Of a stretch of DNA of 64,000 nt, positions 36,451-47,990 are shown piece by piece. The DNA lies in contig CM034126.1 in assembly GCA_019914995.1 (NCBI GenBank), forward strand, positions 5,523,001 to 5,587,000, in the 5' to 3' direction. This DNA comes from Acanthochlamys bracteata (taxonomy: Eukaryota > Streptophyta > Magnoliopsida > Pandanales > Velloziaceae). A program made the position numbers and the translations under genes. Position 1 is the first letter of the stretch, and every line of letters starts with the position of its first letter. Under the pieces are notes generated by a model. The model made no database searches. It was given only the letters and a program-made list of their open reading frames with translations, and had not been told where the DNA came from.

Positions 36451-37976
36451 ACCCGACCTGGCTAGAATTTAACAAAAATTAGATTCTCTCGGAATGTTTT
36501 AAGAGAAATAGAGGCATGTATTTATTGTGGAAGTTTGGCCATAATCGAGATTCGTGTTTCAAATCAGTTGGATATCCTAATTGGTGAAAGGAGTTGAAGG
36601 AACAAAAAATAGCTCTTTAGAGAAGCACTAGTTAGTCCATATTTTTTAATTTTAAATAACAAAAGCTTGTTCTAAATATTATTTCGAATTCTAGAAAAGA
36701 TAAGAGATAGATCTTAATTTTGGAGCCATAGATCATATGACCTTTGATTCGTAACCATAATTATTTCCAGTTGAGACAACGTGAAATATTCTAATAGAGA
36801 TACTTATCTAGTGACCGACACTGGAACAGTAATGTTAATACCATCTTTATCTATAAGATTGCTTCTTTGTCTCTTTTTTTTATCAATAACTTGTTGTCTG
36901 TTAAAAAATCATTGAACAACTGTACTTCATTCTATTAACCATATGTTTGTTTACTTTAAGATATCCAAACACATAAAATTATTCTGCATCATACTGAGAG
37001 ATTGGAGATATATTATTTGAATAATGTTGAAAGAGTTCATAACGTTCGTGGATATGATATTAATAAGAAGGATAAAATTTGACTTTGGCATTGATAATTA
37101 GTTATCTTTCTTTTAACTATCTACACCATTTATTACTATCTTCATTTGAAGTGTGAAATCTATATTTGTGTAGAGAGTGACCGAGTGCCATAATTTTCTT
37201 ATAAGAAGAAAAAATAACTCATTTTGAAGTAGTAAATTCTGACATTTGGAAACCCTCTTCAAGTACTAATTTATTGGCATTAAATGATTTGTAATATTTG
37301 TAGATAATTGTACTGATATGACATGATATGTTATGAAAATAAGAGTAAAATTATAAATATGTTTATACGATTTTATAAAATAGTGTAGTTCTAAGTTTTT
37401 TCCAATTACACTTAGAATAAAAGGGAGGGGGGGGGGAATATGTTAATATATTTTTTACCCATTGTTTTCAAGAGAAATGTATTATTCGTGACAACATTTA
37501 TCCACAAACATCACAACAAAATAAAGTGGCTAAAAGGAAAAACATATATATTTTGGAAATAGCTCATGCTTAATTATTTGGTACTTATGCTGCAAAATAC
37601 TTAATCCATACAAGCAGCTCAATCTGCAATATATCGGATACATCACATACTATATAGGGTTGCAATTTTAGAACTCTCTTTGAAGTCTTAGCTAAATATG
37701 TCATTATACTATATGTTTTCTTATTTCAACTTCTAATTTTCGGATCTACTGCGTTTATACACATGTAGAAAACCAACGAAAATTAGATCGGTGTGCTTTA
37801 CGATGCATTTTTGGATATAATCCTCATCAGAAAGATTAGATATGCTATCATCTCTTGCCATATATTTTTTTTATATTATGAGCGTGATTGTTTTTTAATC
37901 GAGACGTATTTTAAGTACCCCACATCCCATTATAATATTAAAAGGAAGATAAAAATTAGCAAATATCTGAGTTGAC

Positions 37977-38084
37977 TTGCTGTTGAGCTTGGTGAAAACT
38001 CAACACATACTGAAGACAGTCAGAATTAGCTTACTGTTGAGCTTAGTGAAAACTCAACATATACTGAAGATAGTAAGAAACACC
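37977..38084 (+). repeat. 54-bp tandem duplication in the copia linker
   Basis: Two adjacent 54-bp units (37977-38030 and 38031-38084) with few differences. In one frame each unit encodes an acidic stretch of the VELGENSTHTEDSQN type. The length is a multiple of three, so the duplication preserved that frame. Confidence 0.75.
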
Positions 38085-38341
38085 CTTACGTTGAAGGTGG
38101 GTTAGAGACCACTAGGAAGTAATTAATTAGTTTAGAAGGAGATTGATACTTTTGAATCCATGCCGAGAGAAACAAAACAAATACAAAGAACTGATACTAT
38201 GGAAGAAATTCTCTATCCCTATAATACCCAATCAAATTTCTTAGGATATCTTTAAGATAAACTTTAAGATTCAAACAAAATTTTGAAAATAATTTTCACA
38301 CTGTGAACAGATGTCTAAACTAAAATTTCATGGCTCACTAA

Positions 38342-38575
38342 GGGCGTGTTTACCAACACCTCAAACTCACTTTCAATATAAAATATATATATATATTAAA
38401 ATAAAATTTTTTATTAATAAAATTTTTTTAATTTTTATTTTTAAAACTTACTATAAATATTATATTAATATATAATTTTATTTTTTATTAAATATTTTTA
38501 ATTTTAATTTGATTTTTTCAAATGAGTTTCAAAAAAACTCACTTCATCCACTTTTCTATCAAGATAAACACGCCC
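38342..38575. repeat. Tourist-like MITE, copy 3, inserted in a copia remnant
   Basis: Left end GGGCGTGTTTACCAACACC, right end AAGATAAACACGCCC, flanked by TAA on both sides (38339-38341, 38576-38578). Its orientation is opposite to copies 1 and 2. Removing the MITE and one TAA leaves CTCACTAAACAAGTTGG, colinear with CTCACTGAGCAAGTTGG in the copia at 62.3 kb. Confidence 0.82.
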
Positions 38576-38790
38576 TAAACAAGTTGGATATTGATGATAT
38601 CTTTACACCAATTTTAGTGAAAGTGTTGACGTGAGTCAACAAATATCTACATATTTTAGTTATATTATAATATTTTTTTCTATTAGGACTCTCCATATTT
38701 GTTATGTATAAAGAGTATATATATGTATTTGTATCAGAATCGGAATATAGAAAATATTGGAATAAATTTTTCATCATGGTGAAGTGAGAC

Positions 38791-40169
38791 AGCTAGCTAA
38801 TGAAACATTAGAGATCTATGCTTTAAGCAATGTGATCAGAACTGTCTAAACATTTGATAAAGTTCGTACAATCCAATTAGAATTGCTACAATTAATGTGG
38901 GAAGCTTTTGCAACTTGTGCATGTTCTTGTTTCCCTCTACCAGTGAATCTAGTTTGCTAGTGTATATTGTGGTGAACTTCTGCTGCTCTATAAGAGATGA
39001 GGTAGCAAGATATTGGAAGTTTTTTCACTAGCATAACATAAAAGAGCACTGTTAAAGTGATTGCTCATCCATAAAGATATAAATAGTTTCTAGTAATTTA
39101 TTGTGAATTATGATGTGATCTAAGGTCTCGCTTACCATGTGGAAAACTTATTTCCTTTCTTTTATGATGATTTTATCATAAATTACATAGAAGAAACAGG
39201 GAGAATGTTTGCATCTCATTATCAATGCTAATTTTTTTATGTATTACCTTTAATCCCCGTTGTCTGAGAAACAAGTTTTATTTCTTTGTGAATGTGTTTC
39301 CTTATTTCTATCAAATCTAAGTTAATATGCATAGACATATGGTAGAATTGTTTGTCATTCATCATTTAAAATGTGCTACTCTGCCACAGTCTACTCCCAT
39401 AGACATAGTTCTGCACTGTACAATTGAAGCTTGAATAAAAAGCTCAAATTTATCATGGTTAGCTTTCAATTGCATCATCTTCTCTATAATATATGATACG
39501 CAAATTATTTTTCTAGGGAGGGAGGAACATTATTGTTTTATTATTGAATAAAAAAGTCCACAGAAATCCATCTGCACTGACTGGTAGGAAGGAGGCATAA
39601 TTCCTTTCTTTTTTTATTCATCTTCTGCTACTATTTATCCAAGGGCATTCATCTACTCAAACCAAAGCTGGAGCTAGAATCTGTCTACTGCTGATGATAC
39701 AAACTGAACATTTTATTTAATGAACATATTTGTTATGATTGGTACTAAATGTTTTCATTATATTTTGAGCTAGCACAAAGAGGTGATAAAATCTCATGTT
39801 TTTACTTATGAAATTGTTCCTTTGTTGCTGTTTGGATCCACCAAACCACATGTATGGTAGACATTGAGCATGATTGACATAACAAACTCTGCTGGTGTTC
39901 TTTTTTTTTAAATTTTTAAAACAGGTACTCCATATATTTCATTACTAAAAGACGCGTATTATTGTGTTTGCCTTCTCTCTAACATGCAAAGTAAAAGTAG
40001 CTCACTTTCTTGCAATCATAAATTATGTGTGTTCCTCAACTCCCCTACTGTCTTTTGATGCATAAACAGATAACTCCTCTTTATATAGCCTTCCTTGGGT
40101 CTAATCTTTTTCCCATAATCGTTTTCACCCAAGAAAAAGAACCAGAAGAAGTATAGACAATAATTGTGC
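38791..40169. other. Intergenic upstream of the first DUF241 pseudogene
   Basis: No gene recognised. A TATATAG sequence near 40082 and the purine-rich leader that follows look like a relic promoter for the downstream pseudogene. Confidence 0.4.
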
Positions 40170-41008
40170 GTCAATCTTTCTCATTCCCCAACAGCAGCAG
40201 CACTATGTGCGTACAGAATAGAGGCGCTGAGAAGTCGTTCCATGCAAGATCCACAGCCTTCAATGTCGGTCTCACCCGATTATGTCTCAACTCCTGGAAA
40301 ATATTTAAACTCTCAAAGTATGGCAGTCTCAATCTGAGAACGAATCATGTTCCTCTGTCTAGCTCTCCACTGGGATGATCCAGCTTGAACTGTTATAATA
40401 ATTAGTAGAGGATTTTCTCAACCTATCACATTTTCAAGATGCAATTCGAACAAAATCTGGTTGGATTGATGTAGTCATGGAGAAGCTTCTTTGCTTTGCT
40501 GACATATATGGAACTTTACGCTCTACTATATATGATTTGAAAGAGCAGAAGTCTGCTACAAGAGTGGCATTACGAAAGTAAGGCCGTGCAACTTTAAGCT
40601 CCAGTATCAGATCTCAAAAGGGGATTAAGGAGTTAACAAAGCTTGCTTCACGAGTGCAAAATGTTCCTCGTACAGCATTATCAAGGTCGGCAATAAAGGT
40701 TGAAGAAAGTGAGATTGTTGAAATTCTAAAAGAGTTGATTTTAGTTACAGCTTCAACGACACAGTCCGTCTACCTTGGTGTTGTTACTACTTCTGCTGCC
40801 ATTTATGTAATGCATTCTAGATCATCTAACGTTATGGGCTCAATCAAGAAGAAGTTAGCTACAACAAAGGAGTTTAAGAGCCTACAGATTTTGGAGATCC
40901 TTGGAGAAATTGGAGGGATGTGTTGATGCACTTAAAAGCAGGGCAGAACGCGTGCTCAAGACTATGATCAGCACTAGAGTCTCCCTCCTCAACATCCTCT
41001 CTTGCTAA
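40170..41008 (+). pseudogene. DUF241-family pseudogene A
   Basis: Pieces of the family profile appear in order: AEKSFHARSTAFNVG (N-terminal HVRSxSLP motif) near 40226, the block FADIYGTLRSTIYDLKEQKS near 40494, SSSIRSQKGIKELTKLASRV near 40600, then EILKELILVTASTTQSVYLG and, at the end, ALKSRAERVLKTMISTRVSL with the family C-terminus NILSC and TAA at 41006. At least three frame changes and one in-frame TAA (about 40577) interrupt it. It resembles the intact gene at 54803 and pseudogene B. The family is plant-specific with no established biochemical activity. Confidence 0.78.
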
Positions 41009-42204
41009 ACAAACACTTTCAATTTTGATATAACATTTAGAAGTTTCGTAGTACGGGTGACAATCTATACTTTTGTATATATGCATACATTTAGAAAATT
41101 ACACATGATGACCAAATTAATTTTTCATAATCTGCGTCTGTCTGTTTAATTTCTTTGGGTGCAAAATCTTGGTGCTGCATTTTACATTATTTTATCACAA
41201 ATTAAGGTGAGGTGAATCGAGCAAACCAATTTTGTACCTATACCAGACATCACTAGAGATGGCATTAACATTTTGGATGAATGTTAAAACAATGTAACTG
41301 ATCAATGTTTCTTCTAATACTCGCGTAGATTTCTATTGGAAGTTTTGATTTGGGGTGTGCCTATGATAGTTGCTATATGTAACAAAAGCATACTTAAAAG
41401 CCATCAAAACATTATAGTAGACTTCAATTTATACGGATATCTCCCCGGGATAAATGGATTCATCTTTTTTTCTTGGGGTTGTAGTGATGATAAAAGAACA
41501 AATTTCAGTAATCAATGTTTCTTTGCGATATAACCTATCTAGACTGTGATGAATGAATACAAGTCCGTTATATGTGCATTGATAAACCTAGATTGAAGAA
41601 AATGATCTGAATGGCTAGGGAACCTCAATCAACTTTTGTATGTGCACAAGAGATGTCTCTGTCCATGTTCTGCCTCAATGTGCTCTTCAAAAATAGTTGC
41701 AATATTCTCAAATCCTCTTGAGATAGAAGTGACACTGGATGATCTTAAGTCTGCTATATGAGAAGGAAGAGCATCGTGTACAACTCTTCTTTTAAGAACA
41801 ATGCATAGTTGTGGTGCATTGACTCCCTCACGGTACAATTCTAAATAATCCATCAATTATTATCGTGCTAATATTGTAGACTGCACTTTCACCCCAAACA
41901 CCATCCAGATCTGTGTATCATATGTAATGATAGAATCGTACACAATTGGATTAACCCTAAATTTGGTGAAGATCATTTTTAGTATATTAGAGTACGTGCA
42001 TTTCAATGGCAGTCTAAAAGTTTTGTTTACAAGTAACAATTGATTAGTATATATCTAGCAGCATGCTCCCATTTACACCAGTTAGGATGAAAATAATTTT
42101 TTAGATCCCATAAATTAATCAAACAATTCGAAATAATAAATATTTAAATTAATCAAACAACATAAATAAATAAAATAATATATTATATAAGCATTACGAA
42201 TAAC
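41009..42204. other. Intergenic
   Basis: No supported gene. A minus-strand open frame at 41629-41856 has no recognisable domain. Confidence 0.4.
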
Positions 42205-42430
42205 TTACAATGTTATGACCATTTATGACAACCTTACAAAAACGATACTTACGACATCACAACTTACTTACAATCTCACTACATTATGACATTACGAAAT
42301 TTACGACAAGTTATTTGTGATCTTATGATTACATTTCACAACATGGTTGTGACCGTAAGATAACATTATGGACATTACGACAACTTACGACCTTACGACG
42401 AGGTTACGACATTAAGATTATGAGTTTTAT
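42205..42430. repeat. Degenerate TTACGAC-rich tract
   Basis: The words TTACGAC, TTACGA, TTATGAC and CTTACGAC recur at irregular short spacing over roughly 225 bp (for example 42249, 42309, 42384, 42393, 42404). It looks like an eroded simple or mini-satellite. It does not match the plant telomere repeat TTTAGGG. Confidence 0.6.
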
Positions 42431-43244
42431 TACGATCCTAAACCCTACAAACATGGCTCAACGACACATGCAAACACACAATTAGATGACAATGCAAAAT
42501 CAAATACAAAACAAACAACATGCACAATTTTTGAAGCACATCGAACAAAACCTTTTCAATATATCTCATGAAGCCATTATTGATGTGGATTTGGTGTAGC
42601 TCCTTATACTTTTCTTCTAAAACAATAGGCCGACTGGGTGAATCTCAGTGCTAGGTTGAATCTAAATCTGGAGCCGAAAGAAAAAACGCAAGAAAAATTT
42701 TCCAGAGGACCTCTAAGATATTTTATAAATAATTCTTTTTTTCTCTTTTTTGGTTAAACAAGTGTGTACATATTTTGATTAATAAATAAGAATAGTTTAG
42801 TCGATTTAGATCAAAAATGGGTTAGAAATATTTATTTTACAAAATTACGTTAAAGAGTTGGAGAAAAATGGATGATTCCAACAAAAAACACTCAAAATAA
42901 TGTTATTATGGTTTTTGCCTTCCATCCCTAAATGAGGTAGCTCATAGGACTAAGTATATTCCAAGACTCTATCTCACCACGGCTTGTGACACGTAGCAAT
43001 AGTGCTCTAATTATAACAAGTCTATTATTCTCCACCCAAATCTCCTTGCGTAAATGCTAAATCACAAAGACAATAGAGCAAAATGGTTTGACATTCAACA
43101 CTTTTTTCTAACAGCACCAACAACCCTACAGGAAGTCCTTACATGCCCGTTTCACAAGCTTTTTATGCCCTTTTAGCCTATATTTTTCAGACCAAAAAAA
43201 GCACTTGAGGTATGTGCCTTTTAAAACCCAGCAGGCGACTGAGA
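42431..43244. other. Intergenic
   Basis: AT-rich; no gene or known repeat recognised. Confidence 0.35.
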
Positions 43245-44056
43245 CTTTTAAAATTTGACCCGGTTATTAAATGGGTCGATCCGAGTTAATCCGAAATTGA
43301 CCTACTAATTCGAAATATTATTTTTTGAAGGAATAATTCTTGATTTTTTTTACCGTATAATAAAATATTGGCAATAAAAATAATCGATAATAATTATTTA
43401 CAAACTATTAAATTATATTATATTTATAATTAATTTTTTTTATATCTTAGTAAAATAGTATAAGATGAAAATTATAATATTATCGAAATTATTAATATGT
43501 ATTTATAATCATAAATTTTAGCTGTTATCATATATTTTTAAAAAATAAAAATAATATATTTTTTTTATATTGTAAGGACCGATGAAAATATTAAAGAATG
43601 CATATTTTGTCGGATATAATTATATCTCGTCAGTAAAAATATCATGCACTTTCATTCGAACTGATTTTATAATTTCACTGAAGGTTAAAAATATAAAATT
43701 AATAATTAATCATTTTAATTATTAAATGGGTCGATCCGAATTTGATCCGGTTATTAGTAGGTTGGATTAAGGTTGATAATTTTGACCGGTATAAATTTAT
43801 GAGTTAAATTAGGGTTGAACGAATTTGACCCGATTATTAAGTAGGTCGATCCTAAACCGACCCACCAACCCATATTGCCACCCCTAATTTATATTGGGGG
43901 ACCAATTTCGGATCGATCCATTTGATAACCGGATCAAATTCGTTCAACTCTAACTCAATCCATATATATACACGGGTCAAAATTTTCAATTTTAATCTAT
44001 ATTAAATAGGTTGATTTCGGTTTGATTTTTAGATTGGGTCATATATTGCCACCCCT
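43245..44056. repeat. Two adjoining copies of the GGGTGGCAAT Mutator-like MITE family
   Basis: 43245-43885 is an inverted, AT-cored copy ending CATATTGCCACCCCT; its reverse complement aligns with the left arm of the element at 30989. 43890-44056 is a forward fragment that aligns with the right arm of the same element and ends TATATTGCCACCCCT. Arms carry repeated GGTCGATCC and ACCGGATCAAATTCG motifs. Confidence 0.6.
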
Positions 44057-44884
44057 ATGATTTGCTCTAATTGTTTCCAATTTGCCCATGAACATAAACT
44101 ATATGCTTTATAAACTTGTTAAATAATTATGACAACACAGAGACTACTGTGGTACACGTTTGGGAAGAATACTGCATACGGCTCATCCCATGTTAGCTTA
44201 AGCTCTTAAAGTTAAGATTTTAGAATAGCGTGTGTTACATGATATCAGATCTAGTTAGTACAGGCATGGCAAGCGCCAAGCATGATGACGTGATTTTATA
44301 CTGGAATTATCAATTGCTAGACAATATTAGTAGCACGTCTGCAAAGCTAGAAACATACAGCAGCATGAGCACGTGTTAGCTACAAGAATTCAGTACTGAA
44401 GAAATTCATAGCCCATCTCTAATCTCTGGTTTAATTGATGCATAAGTGTATATAGTTGTTGGTTCACTTAATTATGTTTTCTACTCTGCCACAGAACCAT
44501 TCAAAAGGATTCCACTTTCTTTTTTTTTAAATCTGCCGTACGTGCGCTTCATCTGCAGACAAGAAGAGGGTTTCATTGACGAGATTGGTTCTAGATTTTC
44601 ATTAGTAACTTGTGCACATTTAAGCTTTTCTTATACTTTGTTATAAATAATGCACATGAATACAATGATTATTTTTTCCTTGCTTGCCTTCTCTCTGCCG
44701 AGCAAGGAACCAGCAAACGCAGCGATCTCAATCACCACATGATCATCACAGGCTGTCTCATATTCGCGGATCTTGTCTTGCAATCCCATTGCAACATTGT
44801 TATGTATATATTACAAACCTTTGAAGGTTTACTTCCTCTACCAATAGTGAACACAGATCAAATAACAAGAACAACAGCAGTGAA
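44057..44884. other. Intergenic upstream of DUF241 pseudogene B
   Basis: No supported gene. It contains CTTGCCTTCTCTCTGCCGAG near 44682, a phrase repeated near 46922 and, more weakly, near 39970. Confidence 0.35.
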
Positions 44885-45720
44885 ATGGTTAGCCTTTCTC
44901 TTCCTTCCCTGGTGGCAATAGCAGCGTTGAAAGTGCTAACGCCAACTCTGCAGCCAAAGCTTCTTTCCATGTCCGTTCAATAAGTCTTCTATGTCGGTCT
45001 CACCCGATCATTTTCCAGCTTGAAGACGGGATTCGAGGTCTGCATAAATGGCAATCCTTGAAAGCGGCTCAGCCCAGCTGCTCCTCTTCAGGTAGCTTTG
45101 TGCTGGATTGACCCAACTTGAACTCCTACACCAATCAGTAGAAGACCAGCTGCTTCAGCTCTCAAATGTACAAGACATAGTCCGTGATGGTTCACACTGG
45201 ACAGAGAAACTCCTCCATGATTTGCTGCGCCTTACCGATGTTTATGGAACTTCCCGACCTTCCCTTTGCGAGCTAAAAGATCAGCAGTCTGCTACGCAGT
45301 TGGCAGCAAGAAGACAAGATGATGCAAGACTAGTCTCTTGCATTAGATTGCAAAGAGAACAGAAAAGGAGGTAACCAAGATGGCATCAAGATTAGTGCAA
45401 GATGTGTCTCAGTGTACCACGTCATTGAACAAGTTGAGGTCTTCCGTATTATGAGAGAATTGATCTCAGTAACAGCATCAACAACACAATCCATCTTCCT
45501 TGGTATAGTTGCCGCCTCTGCACATACAATAACAACATCAACCAATTAGTCCGGGCTTATGAGTTCATTGAGAAGAAATCAAATGCTACATCTAAAGAGT
45601 TGCACTTGGAGAAGTTTCATGACTTGGAAGAGTGCATAGATGAACACAAACAAGGATCGAACGCGTCTTCAGGAGCTTGATTAACACCTGAGTCTCCATT
45701 CTCAACACACTCCTCTTAAA
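44885..45720 (+). pseudogene. DUF241-family pseudogene B
   Basis: Recognisable blocks: AAKASFHVRSISLLCRSHPI near 44955, QLEDGIRGLHKWQS near 45019, then TQLELLHQSVEDQLLQLSNV (from 45108), SHWTEKLLHDLLRLTDVYGT and RRQDDARLVSCIRLQREQK, and finally an RVFRSLINT..VSILNTLLL end near 45660-45718. Frame changes occur near 45090 and after 45372, and a stop interrupts the C-terminal RTRVSLLN motif. It is closer to a full-length gene than pseudogene A. It lies in the same orientation as both relatives, suggesting tandem duplication. Confidence 0.82.
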
Positions 45721-46951
45721 AATCATGAAAAAATTGAATTCAGGAAATTCTGTAACATATACAGCTCAAACCGTCTTTGTACATATTGTGAGAAGAATAT
45801 ACAGAATAATTCCACAACTACGTCTTACATGTTTTGCATCCAATTGTTCATGTTATTTAAGATCTGACTTTTACTGATAGAATGAGGTGCATCTAAAAAT
45901 CAGAGGAACTATTCTAATTCAAGCTGAATCTTTTTAGCAAGCTAAAACCATGTCACAATGTCAAGTAAATACTAATGAATTTCCAATAAGATAAAATGGA
46001 AAGTTTTGCCTAAATTGAACATATTAAAATTAAACTTTCTCATGATTGAATTTCTTAAGGAAAAGTTTAATGTGATTGCTATTTATCACAACATCAGCAG
46101 GAGTTCTGTTTCCAAATCTCTAGTATCTATCCTTCTGAGTAGGACTTACATATGCTATAACTTTGATTGGACGTAAACGAAGTTACAGTTTACTGATAAT
46201 TGTAAGCGAAAATAAGTGCACAATTTTGAGAATAACACTACATCTGAAGAAAACATAGTTGTCAAAGTACCTACAACCCGATTAACCTGCGACTCTTAAA
46301 AAGATGATATTAACCTTCAACATTTGCGAGGCAACAACGTCAAGAGTTTATTTACTTTGTTTTCAACTGCTATCCTAAATTAAGTCATACAGAAAGATAA
46401 CTAGAAATGGGCATCGAAGATCGTTAAAAGACTTCAAACTTCAAATAGGTGTTTGCTTAATATCCAATGAGTGACTATAGTCTCAAAGAAACAATTGGAA
46501 TCATTCAGCATTAAACAATCTAGAAAATCACTTGATCACAATACTGAAAACTTCTTGCAGAACCTATGTTATGTTGTCTCATTGGCGACAACACAAAACT
46601 ATGGTTAATCATTTAATCCTCTGGTCACCGATGTTGGTGGATCCTGCAGATCAATTGCGTGCAATGAGAGAGACATCAGTGACAAATCTTTTCTTTCTTA
46701 TACTTTCTTTATCTGCAAGATATATTAACAAACCCAATGTAACGGATACCAAACGTTAGGTCGCCAAATTTTTTTATGTTCAGTCATGGATCTTTGGAAA
46801 GCTGCAACAACTGTCTTCTATATACACAACATGGAGGGCGTGCATGCATCTCTATTTGCCTCTCAACTTCAATCCTTCCAAGAAAAAAAACACAGACCAT
46901 GGTGATTAAAAGATCAACGTCTGCCTTCTCTCTGCCAAGAAAGAGCAGTAT
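45721..46951. other. Intergenic left of the TRIM array
   Basis: No gene recognised. It ends with GTCTGCCTTCTCTCTGCCAA near 46919, resembling the sequence about 200 bp upstream of pseudogene B, immediately before the TRIM. Confidence 0.35.
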
Positions 46952-47990
46952 TCAGTATAAATAATGAGTTAGATTAGTTCTACATAGAAAAAAAGAAAAA
47001 GATGAAAGATAGTTCATATACTAAAGAGTTTCTAGACCCATTAGCTTAAACTTTTGGGCTGCATTAGACTTTATAACATATGAATCAAACCTTGAGTGAA
47101 ATTCTTATATTGGGCTGGCTCCTCTGATGTTATATTTTTCCAACAAATAGTATCACCTTCGATGGTTCGATTGGGCTCCTGACCGACCGACGCAAAGTTG
47201 AGGCTCCTAAGGTAACATGATGGGCTAGTTAAGAGTAGTGTGTTTTTTACACTGCATGTTGAGTGGTGATCCAGAATAAATTGAGCTTTTTACACTGCAT
47301 GGTGAGTGGTGATCCAGAATAAGTTGGACTCCGAAGGCTCTTTAGTGTGCGATACCGGTACTCGGATGAGGAGAAAAGATGTTGGTAACTTATCTTTAAG
47401 GAGGAGATTGTTGAGTATAAAAAATGAGTTAGATTACTCCCATATAGAGAAAAAGACAAGATAAAAGATGGTTCATATACTTAAGAGTTTCTAGACTCAT
47501 TAGCTTAATCTTTTGGTCTGCATTTGACTTTATAGTATATGGGTCAAACCGTGAGTGAAATTCTTGTATTGGATTGGCTCCTCTGGTGTTATATATGCCC
47601 AACAAAGGTATAAAAATCCATGTGGTTCGACTAGGCTCCTGACCGACCGACGTAAAGTTGCGGATCTCATTGGTAGTGTGATGAGTTAGTTAAGAGTAGT
47701 GTGGTCACATTAGCTCTGCATGGTGAGTGGTGATACAGAGCAAATTGGACTCTGAAGGCTCTTTAATGTGCGATACCGGTACTCGGATGAGGAGAAAAGA
47801 TGTGCGTAACTCATCTTTAAATTGGAGAGATTTTGAGTATAAAAATTGAGTTAGATTAATTCTATATAGAGAAAAAAACAAGATGAAAGATGGTTCATAT
47901 ATCAGAGAGTTTCTAGACACATTAGTTTAAGTTTTTCGGTTACATTGGACATTATAGTATATGGGCCGGACTGTGAGTGAAATCTTTGTC
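46952..47990 (+). mobile_element. Tandem TRIM retrotransposon array: LTR-internal-LTR-internal-LTR
   Basis: Three LTRs (46952-47145, 47412-47604, and 47834 to about 47990, truncated) alternate with two short internal regions (47146-47411 and 47605-47833). LTRs begin TGAGTATAAA.. and end CCAACA or CCCAACA. Just after the first LTR, ATAGTATCACC resembles the tRNA-Met primer site. Before the second, AAGGAGGAGATTGT is a polypurine tract. Internal regions share CTCCTGACCGACCGACG and GCGATACCGGTACTCGGATG. No coding capacity, so they are terminal-repeat retrotransposons in miniature amplified by LTR recombination. Confidence 0.8.

Larger units (their letters stand above)
36480..38790 (+). mobile_element. 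Decayed, internally deleted Ty1/copia with 3' LTR
   Basis: Gag knuckle residues (CIYC, then GHNRDSCFKSVGYPNW in a neighbouring frame) occur near 36515. A protease-like block ending DHMTFDS follows near 36733. A linker frame with a duplicated TVELSENSTYTEDS segment lies near 38031. The C-terminal pol end KLDIDDIFTP (about 38582) closely matches the end of the copia at 62.3 kb. The LTR begins TGTTGACGTGAGTCAAC at 38624 and probably ends near 38776. RT and RNase H are absent. A MITE sits in the pol end at 38342-38575. No intact protein. Confidence 0.65.

Noticed and set aside
42205..42430. Interstitial telomere repeat
   Set aside because: The recurring word is TTACGAC, not the plant TTTAGGG or its complement.
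46952..47990. Cassandra-type TRIM carrying a 5S rRNA promoter
   Set aside because: No 5S-like internal promoter or 5S-like sequence is visible in the LTRs.
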